DNA of 34,591 nucleotides from an uncultured Helicobacter sp. (GTDB taxonomy: Bacteria > Campylobacterota > Campylobacteria > Campylobacterales > Helicobacteraceae). The stretch spans positions 1 to 34,591 of the forward strand of contig NZ_CANBCA010000016.1 of the NCBI RefSeq assembly GCF_947367035.1, read 5' to 3'. Every line of letters starts with the position of its first letter. The first letter of the stretch is position 1. The position numbers and the translations under genes are program-made. This document shows positions 1 to 6,218 of this stretch, piece by piece. The notes beneath the pieces were generated by a model. That model searched no databases, was not told where the DNA came from, and saw only the letters and a program-made list of their open reading frames with translations.

Positions 1-428
1 AAATCATTTATGAAATGGGTTATCAGCCCACACAAGAATATATAGAAAAAACCTATAATCTAAAAACCACACCCCTAACAGAGCCAAACCCTAAGGATTC
101 CACAAAACAAGAGGGGGAACAAAAAGGAAAAAAAGAGGGAGGGGAGAATCAGGATTCTAAGCTTGTTAAAAACTCTTTAAAGGATAATTTAATCCCTTTT
201 AAATTACCTTTAAACAAGAATCTCACCTTTGATGCAATAGATAATTTTACCGAGAATCTTAAAATAAAAGATTTTGATATAGATTCACTCTTGCAAAACG
301 CTAAGAGCTTTGAGGAAGCATTAGAGATACTAGAAAAATCTTTACAAGGAGAGGATTTAGAAATAGCAGAAGCAATCCTAGCAGAGGCAATGATGAATGC
401 ACAAATCTATGGGGTAGGTAATGGTTAA
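1..428 (+). CDS. Mu gp29-like portal protein (DUF935), C-terminal part
   Basis: The reading frame is already open at base 3, so this is the 3' end of a gene that starts outside the window. About 142 residues are visible. The first visible residues (YEMGYQPTQEYIEKTY) and the acidic, helical tail (SFEEALEILEKSLQG, then AEAILAEAMMNAQIYG) match the end of DUF935/Mu gp29 portal proteins, which form the dodecameric DNA-entry ring of the head. The next gene is MuF, the normal neighbour of a Mu portal gene, which strengthens the call. The middle is rich in K, E and Q, as is common in the portal tail. The family call rests on a partial sequence and context. Confidence 0.8.
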   Translation, partial: IIYEMGYQPTQEYIEKTYNLKTTPLTEPNPKDSTKQEGEQKGKKEGGENQDSKLVKNSLKDNLIPFKLPLNKNLTFDAIDNFTENLKIKDFDIDSLLQNAKSFEEALEILEKSLQGEDLEIAEAILAEAMMNAQIYGVGNG

Positions 429-433
429 AACTT

Positions 434-499
434 TGTCGTTGCGAGGGCTTTGCCCAAAGCAATCCATAATCCCACATACAAAGAATATTGCGATGCAAT
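434..499. repeat. REP-like palindromic element between portal and MuF genes
   Basis: The 82-base gap holds two stem-loops. The first has TTGC (439-442) pairing with GCAA (459-462) and GGGC (445-448) with GCCC (452-455) around a TTT loop. The second is ATTGC-GAT-GCAAT (487-499). The TTGCGAG...AAGCAATCC design resembles short dispersed palindromic repeats seen in many bacterial genomes. MuF has its own AAGGA ribosome site at 500-504, just after the second stem. Confidence 0.4.
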
Positions 500-510
500 A
501 AGGACAAACA

Positions 511-1647
511 ATGTTTAGCTTCAATCTTCCACCCGAACAGAACATAAAATTTTTACAACAAAAGAAACCCAAGCTTAGTTTTAACTATGATGAATTAATG
601 CACGAAGCACACCTAAAAGCCTTTACGATTGCAAAGGTAACCAAGCTAGACTTGCTGAGTGAGATTCAAGATTCCTTAATCAAGGCTCAAAGTGAGGGCA
701 AGAGCTTTGAGGTTTGGAAAAAGGAAATTACACCCACACTAGCCCAAAAGGGTTGGTTGGGCAGAGTGGAAGTTACCAATGAGAAAACAGGGGAAATCAA
801 AACCATTAATGCGAATAACACGCGATTAAAGAGAATTTATAACACCAATATGCGCACCGCAAACGCTCAAGGTAGAGCCAAGGCACAATATGCACTAGAA
901 GGTGAGATTTACTTAAGGTATATTGCCCTGCAAGATGGGCTTACGCGTCCCTCTCATCTTAGAATGCACGGAATCACACTGAAAAGAGAGGATAAGTTTT
1001 GGGAAACAAACTACCCCCCTAATGGTTGGAATTGTAGATGTGTAGTGAGGGCATATAGCAAAGAGGAATGTGAAAGGCAAGGCTTTAGTATTTCACAAAC
1101 ACCACCACTACCGATTGCAAGTAAGGATTGGAGCTATGATAAGAGAGGATTAAGCAAAGACGAGAGCTTGGATTCTGTTTTAGAAACAAAGCTAGAGAAG
1201 TTTAAAAAGAATCCTGATAAAGCACATTTTGTGAAATCTTTAAACGATACCAAAGCAGATATTGCGCAAGTAAAACAAAACTATCAAGCCATTAAGAATC
1301 TTAAACTAGAAAACTTAAATGGCGAGGTAGATAGGAAATTTATTCCTCTTGCTAAAACTACACAAACACTTAAAAACTTACTTAAGACAGAAGCAAAAGA
1401 AATCTATTTGAGTGCAGAAACACTAAAAGACCACCTAGAGAAACACCCAAATGTAGGTGTAATGGATTATAGTTTATTACCTCTTATAATTAGAGACGCA
1501 AATGTATATCGCATCAAAGAAAGTAAAGAAAACCATATTGTGTATTTTAGTAAGGCAAAAAACTATTACAAGGCGGCAATAAAAACTACAGAAGATAAAA
1601 AAGAAATATTCCTTTTAAGTCTAATTAAAAGCAGCAAGAAGTTGTAA
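511..1647 (+). CDS. MuF-like phage head morphogenesis protein with C-terminal PBECR-type nuclease domain
   Basis: 378 residues. Residues about 1-190 carry the MuF (SPP1 gp7) minor head protein domain: RIYNTNMRTANAQGR, then LRYIALQDGLTRPSHLRMHG and the Cys/Asn-rich PPNGWNCRCVVRAYS motif. MuF proteins sit inside the head near the portal and are ejected with the DNA in some phages. After a linker, about 290-378 (AKEIYLSAETLKDHLEKH ... YYKAAIKTTEDKKEIFLLS) resembles the phage Barnase-EndoU-ColicinE5/D-RelE-like nuclease domains that are known fusions to MuF proteins. The HLEKH histidines, a Lys and the terminal Ser are plausible active-site residues. RBS AAGGA at 500. The MuF call is firm; the nuclease call is by pattern only. 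Confidence 0.88.
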   Translation: MFSFNLPPEQNIKFLQQKKPKLSFNYDELMHEAHLKAFTIAKVTKLDLLSEIQDSLIKAQSEGKSFEVWKKEITPTLAQKGWLGRVEVTNEKTGEIKTINANNTRLKRIYNTNMRTANAQGRAKAQYALEGEIYLRYIALQDGLTRPSHLRMHGITLKREDKFWETNYPPNGWNCRCVVRAYSKEECERQGFSISQTPPLPIASKDWSYDKRGLSKDESLDSVLETKLEKFKKNPDKAHFVKSLNDTKADIAQVKQNYQAIKNLKLENLNGEVDRKFIPLAKTTQTLKNLLKTEAKEIYLSAETLKDHLEKHPNVGVMDYSLLPLIIRDANVYRIKESKENHIVYFSKAKNYYKAAIKTTEDKKEIFLLSLIKSSKKL

Positions 1648-1811
1648 GCGGGAAGCCACTCCCAAAGGTGATAGGGGTCAGCGCCGATTGATTACGGGAC
1701 ACCCATCGTTACTTTTTCCCATTAGCTTACTTTGGCGAGGAGTAAGGGGTGGAATATACACCACTACTGACAAAACCTTTATAAAATGATTCTACCACAA
1801 AGGAGTAAAAA
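1648..1811 (+). ncRNA. GC-rich structured intergenic element, possible RNA
   Basis: There is no convincing gene in these 164 bases. The stretch 1648-1752 is clearly richer in G+C than its surroundings and can fold: CCACTCC (1656-1662) pairs with GGGGTGG (1746-1752, one G-U), enclosing a perfect 6-bp stem CTTACT (1726-1731) with AGTAAG (1741-1746), loop TTGGCGAGG. The two helices share base 1746. One frame stays open for about 50 codons (1637-1785) but has no start or ribosome site. In an AT-rich genome such a patch usually marks structured RNA or foreign DNA. Function unknown. Confidence 0.3.
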
Positions 1812-1856
1812 ATGCAATACGCTATAAAGAATCTCAAGACTAAAGGCAAAGAGTGA
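1812..1856 (+). CDS. 14-residue leader frame or displaced N-terminus of the next gene
   Basis: An ATG at 1812 with a good ribosome site (AAAGGAG, 1798-1804) opens a frame of only 14 codons (MQYAIKNLKTKGKE) whose TGA overlaps the GTG start of the PAPS-reductase-like gene. Adding one G before 1853 would join the two into one longer N-terminus (KGKE-VTFANLSGGRDS). So it is either a coupling leader peptide or the result of a one-base deletion in the real start region. Confidence 0.4.
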   Translation: MQYAIKNLKTKGKE

Positions 1857-2632
1857 CCTTTGCAAATCTTAGTGGTGGGAGAGATTCTACTGCAATGGTA
1901 GTGAGGTATTTAGAATTAGGAGGCAAGATTGATTATATTGTCTTTTGTGATACACATTATGAGTTTCCCCAAATGCTTGAATATATAGACAAGTTAGAAT
2001 CCTATTTGTTAGAAAAATTTAATCAAAGGCTTACAAGACTAAGAAGTAAGGAGGATATTTTCGCAAAATGGGCTTTTACTTACCCTATCACAAGGGGGGA
2101 GAATCAAGGCAAATTGCGTGGGCTTCCAAAAACTATTGGAATGGATTATTGCACAAGGGAGTTAAAGGCAAAACCCACAAGAGAATTTGTCAAAAGCAAA
2201 AGCCCCAATGCTTTTAAAAACACGATTCTTATTGGTTATACCTATAATGAAGTGGAGAATGGGAGAACTTCTAGTTTGGATTATGGAGTTGCAGAATATC
2301 CTTTGCACCAGTGGCAATGGAATGAAGGAGAGATAGAAAACTATTTAAGAGAAAGAGGAATCGCAAATCCTCTTTATCGTGATTTTAGGCGCACAGGTTG
2401 TTTTCTTTGCCCCAAACAAAGCAAAAAATCCCTTTTTAATCTTTTTAAATTCTACCCCAAAGAGTGGGAGAAATGCAAACAAATGGAAGCAAAGGCTAAA
2501 GAATTAGGCTGTTTGAATACGACTTTAAAACCTAATGTAACTTGTGTAGAATTGGAAGCACAATTTAAAAGAAATTCCACAATGGATTTTACTTCAGCCT
2601 ACACAGAGGATATGGTTTGTTTTTGTAGGTAG
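1853..2632 (+). CDS. PAPS-reductase-family (PP-loop ATP pyrophosphatase) phage protein
   Basis: 259 residues from a GTG start. The PP-loop SGGRDST lies at residues 7-13, followed by DTHYEFP, a feature of the adenylyl-sulfate/PAPS reductase fold. The C-terminal half has the CxxC-type segment RRTGCFLCPKQSKKSL and FYPKEWEKC, typical of phage-encoded PAPS-reductase-like proteins rather than of cysteine-biosynthesis enzymes. Such proteins probably use the ATP-activating fold for base or sulfur chemistry on nucleic acids, but the substrate is unknown. It is unusual to find it between MuF and gpG. The GTG has no ribosome site of its own: translation seems to depend on the overlapping 14-codon frame, or the true start (ATG 1812) was lost to a frameshift. 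Confidence 0.8.
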   Translation: MTFANLSGGRDSTAMVVRYLELGGKIDYIVFCDTHYEFPQMLEYIDKLESYLLEKFNQRLTRLRSKEDIFAKWAFTYPITRGENQGKLRGLPKTIGMDYCTRELKAKPTREFVKSKSPNAFKNTILIGYTYNEVENGRTSSLDYGVAEYPLHQWQWNEGEIENYLRERGIANPLYRDFRRTGCFLCPKQSKKSLFNLFKFYPKEWEKCKQMEAKAKELGCLNTTLKPNVTCVELEAQFKRNSTMDFTSAYTEDMVCFCR

Positions 2633-2636
2633 GATT

Positions 2637-3095
2637 ATGGCAGAGATTATCATTAGCATTGAGGAGCTACAGGGCAAACTAGAGAAACTAAGCAAGGCAT
2701 TAGAGAATAAAATGCCGCTTCTAAGGAGAGTTGCAAATACTTTACAAAATACTACAGAGGAATCCTTTGACAAACAAGCCTCACCCTTTGGAGAGAAATG
2801 GAAACCTAACGCACCTAAAACTTTACAAAAGAAGCGAGGCAATAAGATTCTGATTCAAAGCGGACTTTTAAGCCAATCTTTCACACAAAAAGTTACAGGT
2901 TCTAGCGCACAAGTAGGCACAAATAAATCTTATGCTGCCATTCATCAATTTGGAGGGAAAGCAGGGAGAGGCAAAAGAGTTACAATCCCTGCGCGTCCTT
3001 TTATGCCCATTAATAAAAATGGAGAGATTCCAAAGGATTTAGGGGAGAGATTAGAAAATGAAGTGGTGGATTATTTGAAAAAAATATTGCGATAG
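2637..3095 (+). CDS. gpG-like virion morphogenesis (tail completion) protein
   Basis: 152 residues. The pattern SPFGEKWKPNAPKTLQKKRG, ILIQSGLLSQSF, VGTNKSYAAIHQFGG and the closing IPARPFMPIN is the signature of the phage virion morphogenesis family (Mu gpG, P2 gpS), which helps complete or join the tail to the head. The start lies 4 bases after the preceding stop, so the two are co-translated. It is the last late gene of this segment: a strong stem-loop follows at 3112-3142. Length is normal for the family. Confidence 0.9.
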   Translation: MAEIIISIEELQGKLEKLSKALENKMPLLRRVANTLQNTTEESFDKQASPFGEKWKPNAPKTLQKKRGNKILIQSGLLSQSFTQKVTGSSAQVGTNKSYAAIHQFGGKAGRGKRVTIPARPFMPINKNGEIPKDLGERLENEVVDYLKKILR

Positions 3096-3111
3096 AAAAC
3101 CAGTTATAGAA

Positions 3112-3142
3112 CTAAAAAGATTTAAAAATTTAATCTTTTTAG
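3112..3142. terminator. bidirectional intrinsic terminator
   Basis: A perfect 11-bp inverted repeat, CTAAAAAGATT (3112-3122) and AATCTTTTTAG (3132-3142), with a 9-base loop. The run of T on the right arm and of A on the left arm makes it usable from both sides: for the late genes ending at 3095 and for the minus-strand gene ending at 3150. Confidence 0.75.
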
Positions 3143-3149
3143 CTACTCA

Positions 3150-3431
3150 TTATCTCATACGCTTTTTTAAATCTATCTCCAAAAAGGACTCATGTCTCGC
3201 ACAAGCATTACGAATTTCTATTTCTATTTCACGCACCATATTGACTAAACTATCAAAATTGTTTGTTGTTGAAAATTTAATCTTGTATTCAAGATTATTG
3301 CAAGAAATTTTAATACTCCCTCTCCCCCCTTCTCTTCGTTTTATCAAAAATCCAATGTTTGAATGCTCATTAAGCGGTAAAGATAAAAATGCGCTTTCGC
3401 TTCTGTCGTTATATATAATTTCTAAAATCAT
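3150..3431 (-). CDS. hypothetical protein, 93 aa
   Basis: A minus-strand gene with a good ribosome site (AAGGA six bases before the ATG), lying between the late genes and the secreted DNase cassette. The protein is soluble with a beta-rich first half (SIKISCNNLEYKIKFSTTNN) and a charged helical second half ending in LEIDLKKRMR. I recognise no family. It shares the terminator at 3112-3142. Being a single gene opposite to both neighbours, it could be a moron with its own promoter or a local regulator. Confidence 0.6.
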   Translation of the reverse strand: MILEIIYNDRSESAFLSLPLNEHSNIGFLIKRREGGRGSIKISCNNLEYKIKFSTTNNFDSLVNMVREIEIEIRNACARHESFLEIDLKKRMR

Positions 3432-3500
3432 GGTATTTCCTTATTGAGTTTTGTTTATAAAAAAATAACCTCACTTCGCTTAATACGCAATTAAAAAAGC

Positions 3501-3525
3501 TATAATTCCAAAAAGTATTGAGGAG
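3501..3525 (+). promoter_or_regulatory. promoter (-10 TATAAT) and RBS of the secreted cassette
   Basis: TATAAT at 3501-3506 is followed by GAGGAG at 3520-3525 and ATG at 3531. The -35 is not recognisable, as usual in Campylobacterota. It allows this pair to be expressed from the prophage independently of the late activator. Confidence 0.6.
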
Positions 3526-3530
3526 TTAAA

Positions 3531-3785
3531 ATGAAAAAATTAGCTGTTGTTGCATTGCTTTTCTCTACATTATTAAGCGCAAATGCAATAGACTCTCCCA
3601 AAGAAACTAAGGAAAACTTGGTAAAAATAAGCCCTTATTCACAAAAAGAAATCTGTGTTGCAAATATTACCGATGTGAATCGGAGAGGTTGTTGCTCTAG
3701 GCACGGAGGCGTATGTGGCTGTGAGGGTAAAAGAGTAAAATGCTGTGATGATACTTTAAGTCCAACTTGCAAGTGTGGGGAATAA
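3531..3785 (+). CDS. small secreted Cys-rich protein (GCCSRHGGV type)
   Basis: 84 residues. Residues 1-19 form a clear signal peptide (MKKLAVVALLFSTLLSANA). The mature part carries a Cys cluster, GCCSRHGGVCGC, then VKCCDD and SPTCKC: eight cysteines plus one upstream at ICVAN. The CCSxHGGV pattern recurs in small exported proteins and beside endonucleases and probably binds metal or is disulphide-rich. It shares a transcript with the following DNase gene, whose ATG lies one base after this stop. A joint role in the periplasm or outside the cell is inferred. Confidence 0.8.
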   Translation: MKKLAVVALLFSTLLSANAIDSPKETKENLVKISPYSQKEICVANITDVNRRGCCSRHGGVCGCEGKRVKCCDDTLSPTCKCGE

Positions 3786-3786
3786 A

Positions 3787-4464
3787 ATGAGAGCCTTAGT
3801 TGCATTTCTATTTTTAGCACAAATCCTTTTTGCCGAGCAAAACTTTAGCGAAGCCAAAAAGACACTGACAAAATTTTACCAAGACAATCCACAATATCAA
3901 ACCGACTTCTATTGTAACGCTCCTTTTAAGTGGGTTAAGAATCGTTTTGAGATTGTGCCTAGTGAAGCCTATACTCCAAGAAATGCTAAAACAAAGAAAG
4001 GTAAAATCAATGAGAGGGCAAGAAGGATTGAATGGGAACATATAATGCCCGCGCATAACTTTGGACAACATTTGCCTTGTTGGAGAAAGGGCGGTAGAAA
4101 GGAATGTCAAAATGATACAACCTTTAAGAAAATGGAGGGCGATTTACAGAATTTAGCCCCCGCTATTGGTGAAGTGAATGGAGATAGAAGCAATTACCGC
4201 TACGCAGAATCCCCAAAGGATTTGCAATTTACACAATATGGAAATTGCAAAGTTTTTACAGACTTTAAAGGCAAGAGATTCTACCCTGCCAATTATTCTA
4301 AGGGTTGGATTGCAAGAAGCTATCTTTATATGAGTAAAACTTATAATGTGAGACTCTCCGACCAAGAAAGACGATTAATGGAAACGTGGGATAAACAATA
4401 TCCAATGAGTGAAAGAGAAAAAGAATACAGGGATTTTGCAAAAGAGCAAGGATTTGAGTTTTAA
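3787..4464 (+). CDS. dns: secreted endonuclease I family DNase (Dns-like)
   Basis: 225 residues from ATG 3787, the start that gives a clean signal peptide (MRALVAFLFLAQILFAEQ); an in-frame GTG at 3775 would spoil it. Endonuclease I motifs are present: RARRIEWEHIMPAHNFG (catalytic His region), CWRKGGRKECQ, and DLQNLAPAIGEVNGDRSN. Such enzymes degrade DNA outside the cytoplasm; the homologous DNase of the Campylobacter CJIE1 prophage is known to reduce natural transformation. The stop overlaps that of the convergent mor-like gene (TTAA, 4461-4464), so early and late-side transcripts collide here. Confidence 0.9.
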   Translation: MRALVAFLFLAQILFAEQNFSEAKKTLTKFYQDNPQYQTDFYCNAPFKWVKNRFEIVPSEAYTPRNAKTKKGKINERARRIEWEHIMPAHNFGQHLPCWRKGGRKECQNDTTFKKMEGDLQNLAPAIGEVNGDRSNYRYAESPKDLQFTQYGNCKVFTDFKGKRFYPANYSKGWIARSYLYMSKTYNVRLSDQERRLMETWDKQYPMSEREKEYRDFAKEQGFEF

Positions 4465-4748
4465 AACAAACTCGGTTGTCTCTTATCTTTAAGAATCTTA
4501 TAGAGGTGTTGTTCGCTTAAATCATATTTTTGTTGGAGGCTTAGCATAATATGCTTTTTAGGGAAATGTTTGTTTAGGAGATTTTGATAATCCTCCCAAA
4601 TATCCTCATCTCTTTGCACACTCTTATAACTTGGAATATAAATATTTGCCCCACCAAAATCTTGTAAAACTTGCCTTAGGGTTGCACCACCTTTGATTTG
4701 CTCATAAAGATGAAAGAAAATATCTGAATTGGTAATTGGGGATTCCAT
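4461..4748 (-). CDS. Mor-like middle/late operon transcription activator
   Basis: 95 residues, last gene of the early operon. The pattern LRQVLQDFGGANIYIPSYKS (dimerisation and beta strand) followed by the helix-turn-helix LSLQQKYDLSEQHLYKILKDKRQPSLF at the C-terminus is that of the Mor/C activator family of Mu, including the QP-LF ending. Mor turns on middle or late transcription, so this protein probably drives the head and tail genes. The ATG is unusual: it lies inside a perfect 9-bp stem (4742-4770) whose loop holds the AAGGAG ribosome site. Confidence 0.85.
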   Translation of the reverse strand: MESPITNSDIFFHLYEQIKGGATLRQVLQDFGGANIYIPSYKSVQRDEDIWEDYQNLLNKHFPKKHIMLSLQQKYDLSEQHLYKILKDKRQPSLF

Positions 4749-4770
4749 TAAAACTCCTTACTAATGGAAT
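4742..4770 (-). promoter_or_regulatory. stem-loop that encloses the start of the mor-like gene
   Basis: ATTCCATTA and TAATGGAAT are perfect 9-bp arms around an 11-base loop, GTAAGGAGTTT on the coding strand. The Shine-Dalgarno sequence is in the loop and the ATG (4748-4746) in the 3' arm, so folding would hinder initiation. It could equally be a DNA operator for the dimeric activator. Confidence 0.55.
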
Positions 4771-4785
4771 TTTAACAAATTTGTA

Positions 4786-5217
4786 TCAATTTTTATCCCC
4801 CTTTCTTGCTCTTTGCCATTTCTTTAACGCAATAATGACCTTTTGTGCCTCTTTAATTTCTAAAGCATTCAAATACAAAGGGCGTCTGCCAATGATTCTA
4901 TCAATGAAATTTCGTAATCCTAGCTCATTTTTCACTTCTGCAACTTTGAAATACAAGCCTTTTATTGTAGCAATTTGTGCCTTTGTCGCTTTACCACTCT
5001 TGCAAAACTCGGATTTTAAAAGCACATTCAAAGGCACGGCATAACCAAATCTCTGTGCTAATTGGTGAAGCTCTTTTTCGTCTAGCTCTTTACAGCTCTC
5101 CACCCCAAACATATCACTTAGGATTCCACGATAACATTCCTCGCTAATGCCATTCCCACTTTTTAGTGTATGAATCACTTTAATAAGATGATTCTTTAAA
5201 AACTCTGTATTATTCAT
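4786..5217 (-). CDS. GemA/gp16-family Mu regulatory protein (DUF1018)
   Basis: 143 residues. The C-terminal part KATKAQIATIKGLYF ... LRNFIDRIIGRRPLYLNALEIKEAQKVIIALKKW matches the GemA (Mu gp16, DUF1018) family, which in Mu affects host gene expression and DNA supercoiling during the lytic cycle. The N-terminal part (CYRGILSDMFGVESCKELDEKELHQL) also fits. The ATG overlaps the preceding stop (ATGA, 5217-5214), so it is coupled to the upstream gene. It lies next to the mor-like gene, as in Mu-like phages. Confidence 0.85.
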   Translation of the reverse strand: MNNTEFLKNHLIKVIHTLKSGNGISEECYRGILSDMFGVESCKELDEKELHQLAQRFGYAVPLNVLLKSEFCKSGKATKAQIATIKGLYFKVAEVKNELGLRNFIDRIIGRRPLYLNALEIKEAQKVIIALKKWQRARKGDKN

Positions 5218-5657
5218 CTCTCCTCCCTTTCTCTTGCTAGGTTGTTTTTTATGCTTTCTTGAATCTTTAAAAAGATTTTACGCATACTTTCATCTTGACA
5301 ATGGATTGTGAAGTTTCCACTAGATTGCTCTTTGAACGCTAAAATTTCTTGCTTTGTATTCTCTTTTTGAATCGGCTTAAACTCTACCTCTGCTTTTACA
5401 GCATTAAACACCACGACTTGTTTTAAATTGCGCTCTTTATAGAGTTCGCGCATTCTCTCTAGTGTTTGGGATTGCGTGTGATTCCATTCCGCTAAGGCGA
5501 GATTATGTTTAAAGACAATGACACAAGCAGCATTGCTTCCATTCTCTCTCAAAGCCACACAAGCAATTAAAGGTGCTAAACAAGCAGGAATACTATCTAA
5601 GACTAATTCCCTTAAAGCCTTGCGTTTTTCAATTCCTGCCCATACATTAGATTCCAT
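5214..5657 (-). CDS. hypothetical early protein, DciA/DUF721-like
   Basis: 147 residues. The central segment ACVIVFKHNLALAEWNHTQSQTLERMRELY followed by LKQVVVFNAVKAEVEF resembles the KH-like fold of DUF721/DciA proteins (a strand with His, a helix with E, a strand ending in F), which in bacteria load the DnaB replicative helicase. That similarity is by eye only. A helicase-recruiting protein would make sense for Mu-type replicative transposition. The gene is coupled by ATGA to gemA. Confidence 0.5.
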   Translation of the reverse strand: MESNVWAGIEKRKALRELVLDSIPACLAPLIACVALRENGSNAACVIVFKHNLALAEWNHTQSQTLERMRELYKERNLKQVVVFNAVKAEVEFKPIQKENTKQEILAFKEQSSGNFTIHCQDESMRKIFLKIQESIKNNLAREREER

Positions 5658-5679
5658 ATTTCTTGATTCCTTTTAAATC

Positions 5680-5796
5680 CTATAAAACAATTAATAAAGC
5701 ACCCATAGCAAAAATAGACAATCCACCAATGATTGAAAATCCTATAACCATTCCTTTTAGGAAAGACAAAATAAACTCCAAGTCTTGATTTTTCAT
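5680..5796 (-). CDS. small single-span membrane protein, 38 aa
   Basis: ATG 5796 with GGGAG ribosome site; 38 residues. After a short polar start (MKNQDLEFILSFLK) residues about 15-38 are one hydrophobic segment with Gly (GMVIGFSIIGG, then FAMGALLIVL). Such peptides are common in phage early operons and may alter the host membrane or act as small holin-like or signalling peptides. No family recognised. Confidence 0.6.
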   Translation of the reverse strand: MKNQDLEFILSFLKGMVIGFSIIGGLSIFAMGALLIVL

Positions 5797-5825
5797 TTTC
5801 TTCTCCCTTTGTAAAACTTCAATCA

Positions 5826-5846
5826 AGCCCACCAAAGTGGTAGGCT
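5826..5846. repeat. stem-loop in early operon gap
   Basis: AGCCCACCA and TGGTAGGCT pair over 9 positions with one mismatch around an AAG loop, in the 61-base gap between the 116-aa gene and the 38-aa membrane protein gene. No T-run follows in the direction of transcription. Confidence 0.45.
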
Positions 5847-5857
5847 CTATTCAAGCT

Positions 5858-6208
5858 TTAGTCAAACCAAACCCTTAGTGTTCCATCATTCTCAAAGCTT
5901 AATTCATCAGGGTTTTTGCCTCCAAAAAACCATACCGATTCAACTCCTAATCCAAACCTAAAGCCCTTAATGCCGATTAAGTCAATGTAAAAAGTATCGC
6001 AATGACTTCGTGGATTCTCTACAAAGCTATCCTCTAAAAGCAAATTCTCATAGCCAATGACTTCGCAAGTCTCTATTAAATCTTTAAGGCTTAATTCTGA
6101 ATTGCACTCCACAATCAAATCAAGAGAAAATTCCTCTTCCTCATTCTCTGCAAATTGTTTAAAAATCTGCTCTAAATGCTCTTTGTCTTTAATTCTAATT
6201 TTTCCCAT
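5858..6208 (-). CDS. hypothetical early protein, 116 aa
   Basis: Strong ribosome site (AAAGGAG six bases before ATG). The protein is acidic: a helical N-terminus with a run of Glu (FAENEEEEFSLDLIVE), then a Trp- and Phe-rich C-terminal half (FRFGLGVESVWFFGGKNPDEL ... LRVWFD). No family recognised. It could bind a basic partner or mimic nucleic acid, as several acidic early phage proteins do; that is speculation from composition. Confidence 0.65.
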   Translation of the reverse strand: MGKIRIKDKEHLEQIFKQFAENEEEEFSLDLIVECNSELSLKDLIETCEVIGYENLLLEDSFVENPRSHCDTFYIDLIGIKGFRFGLGVESVWFFGGKNPDELSFENDGTLRVWFD

Positions 6209-6218
6209 TTGTTCTCCT

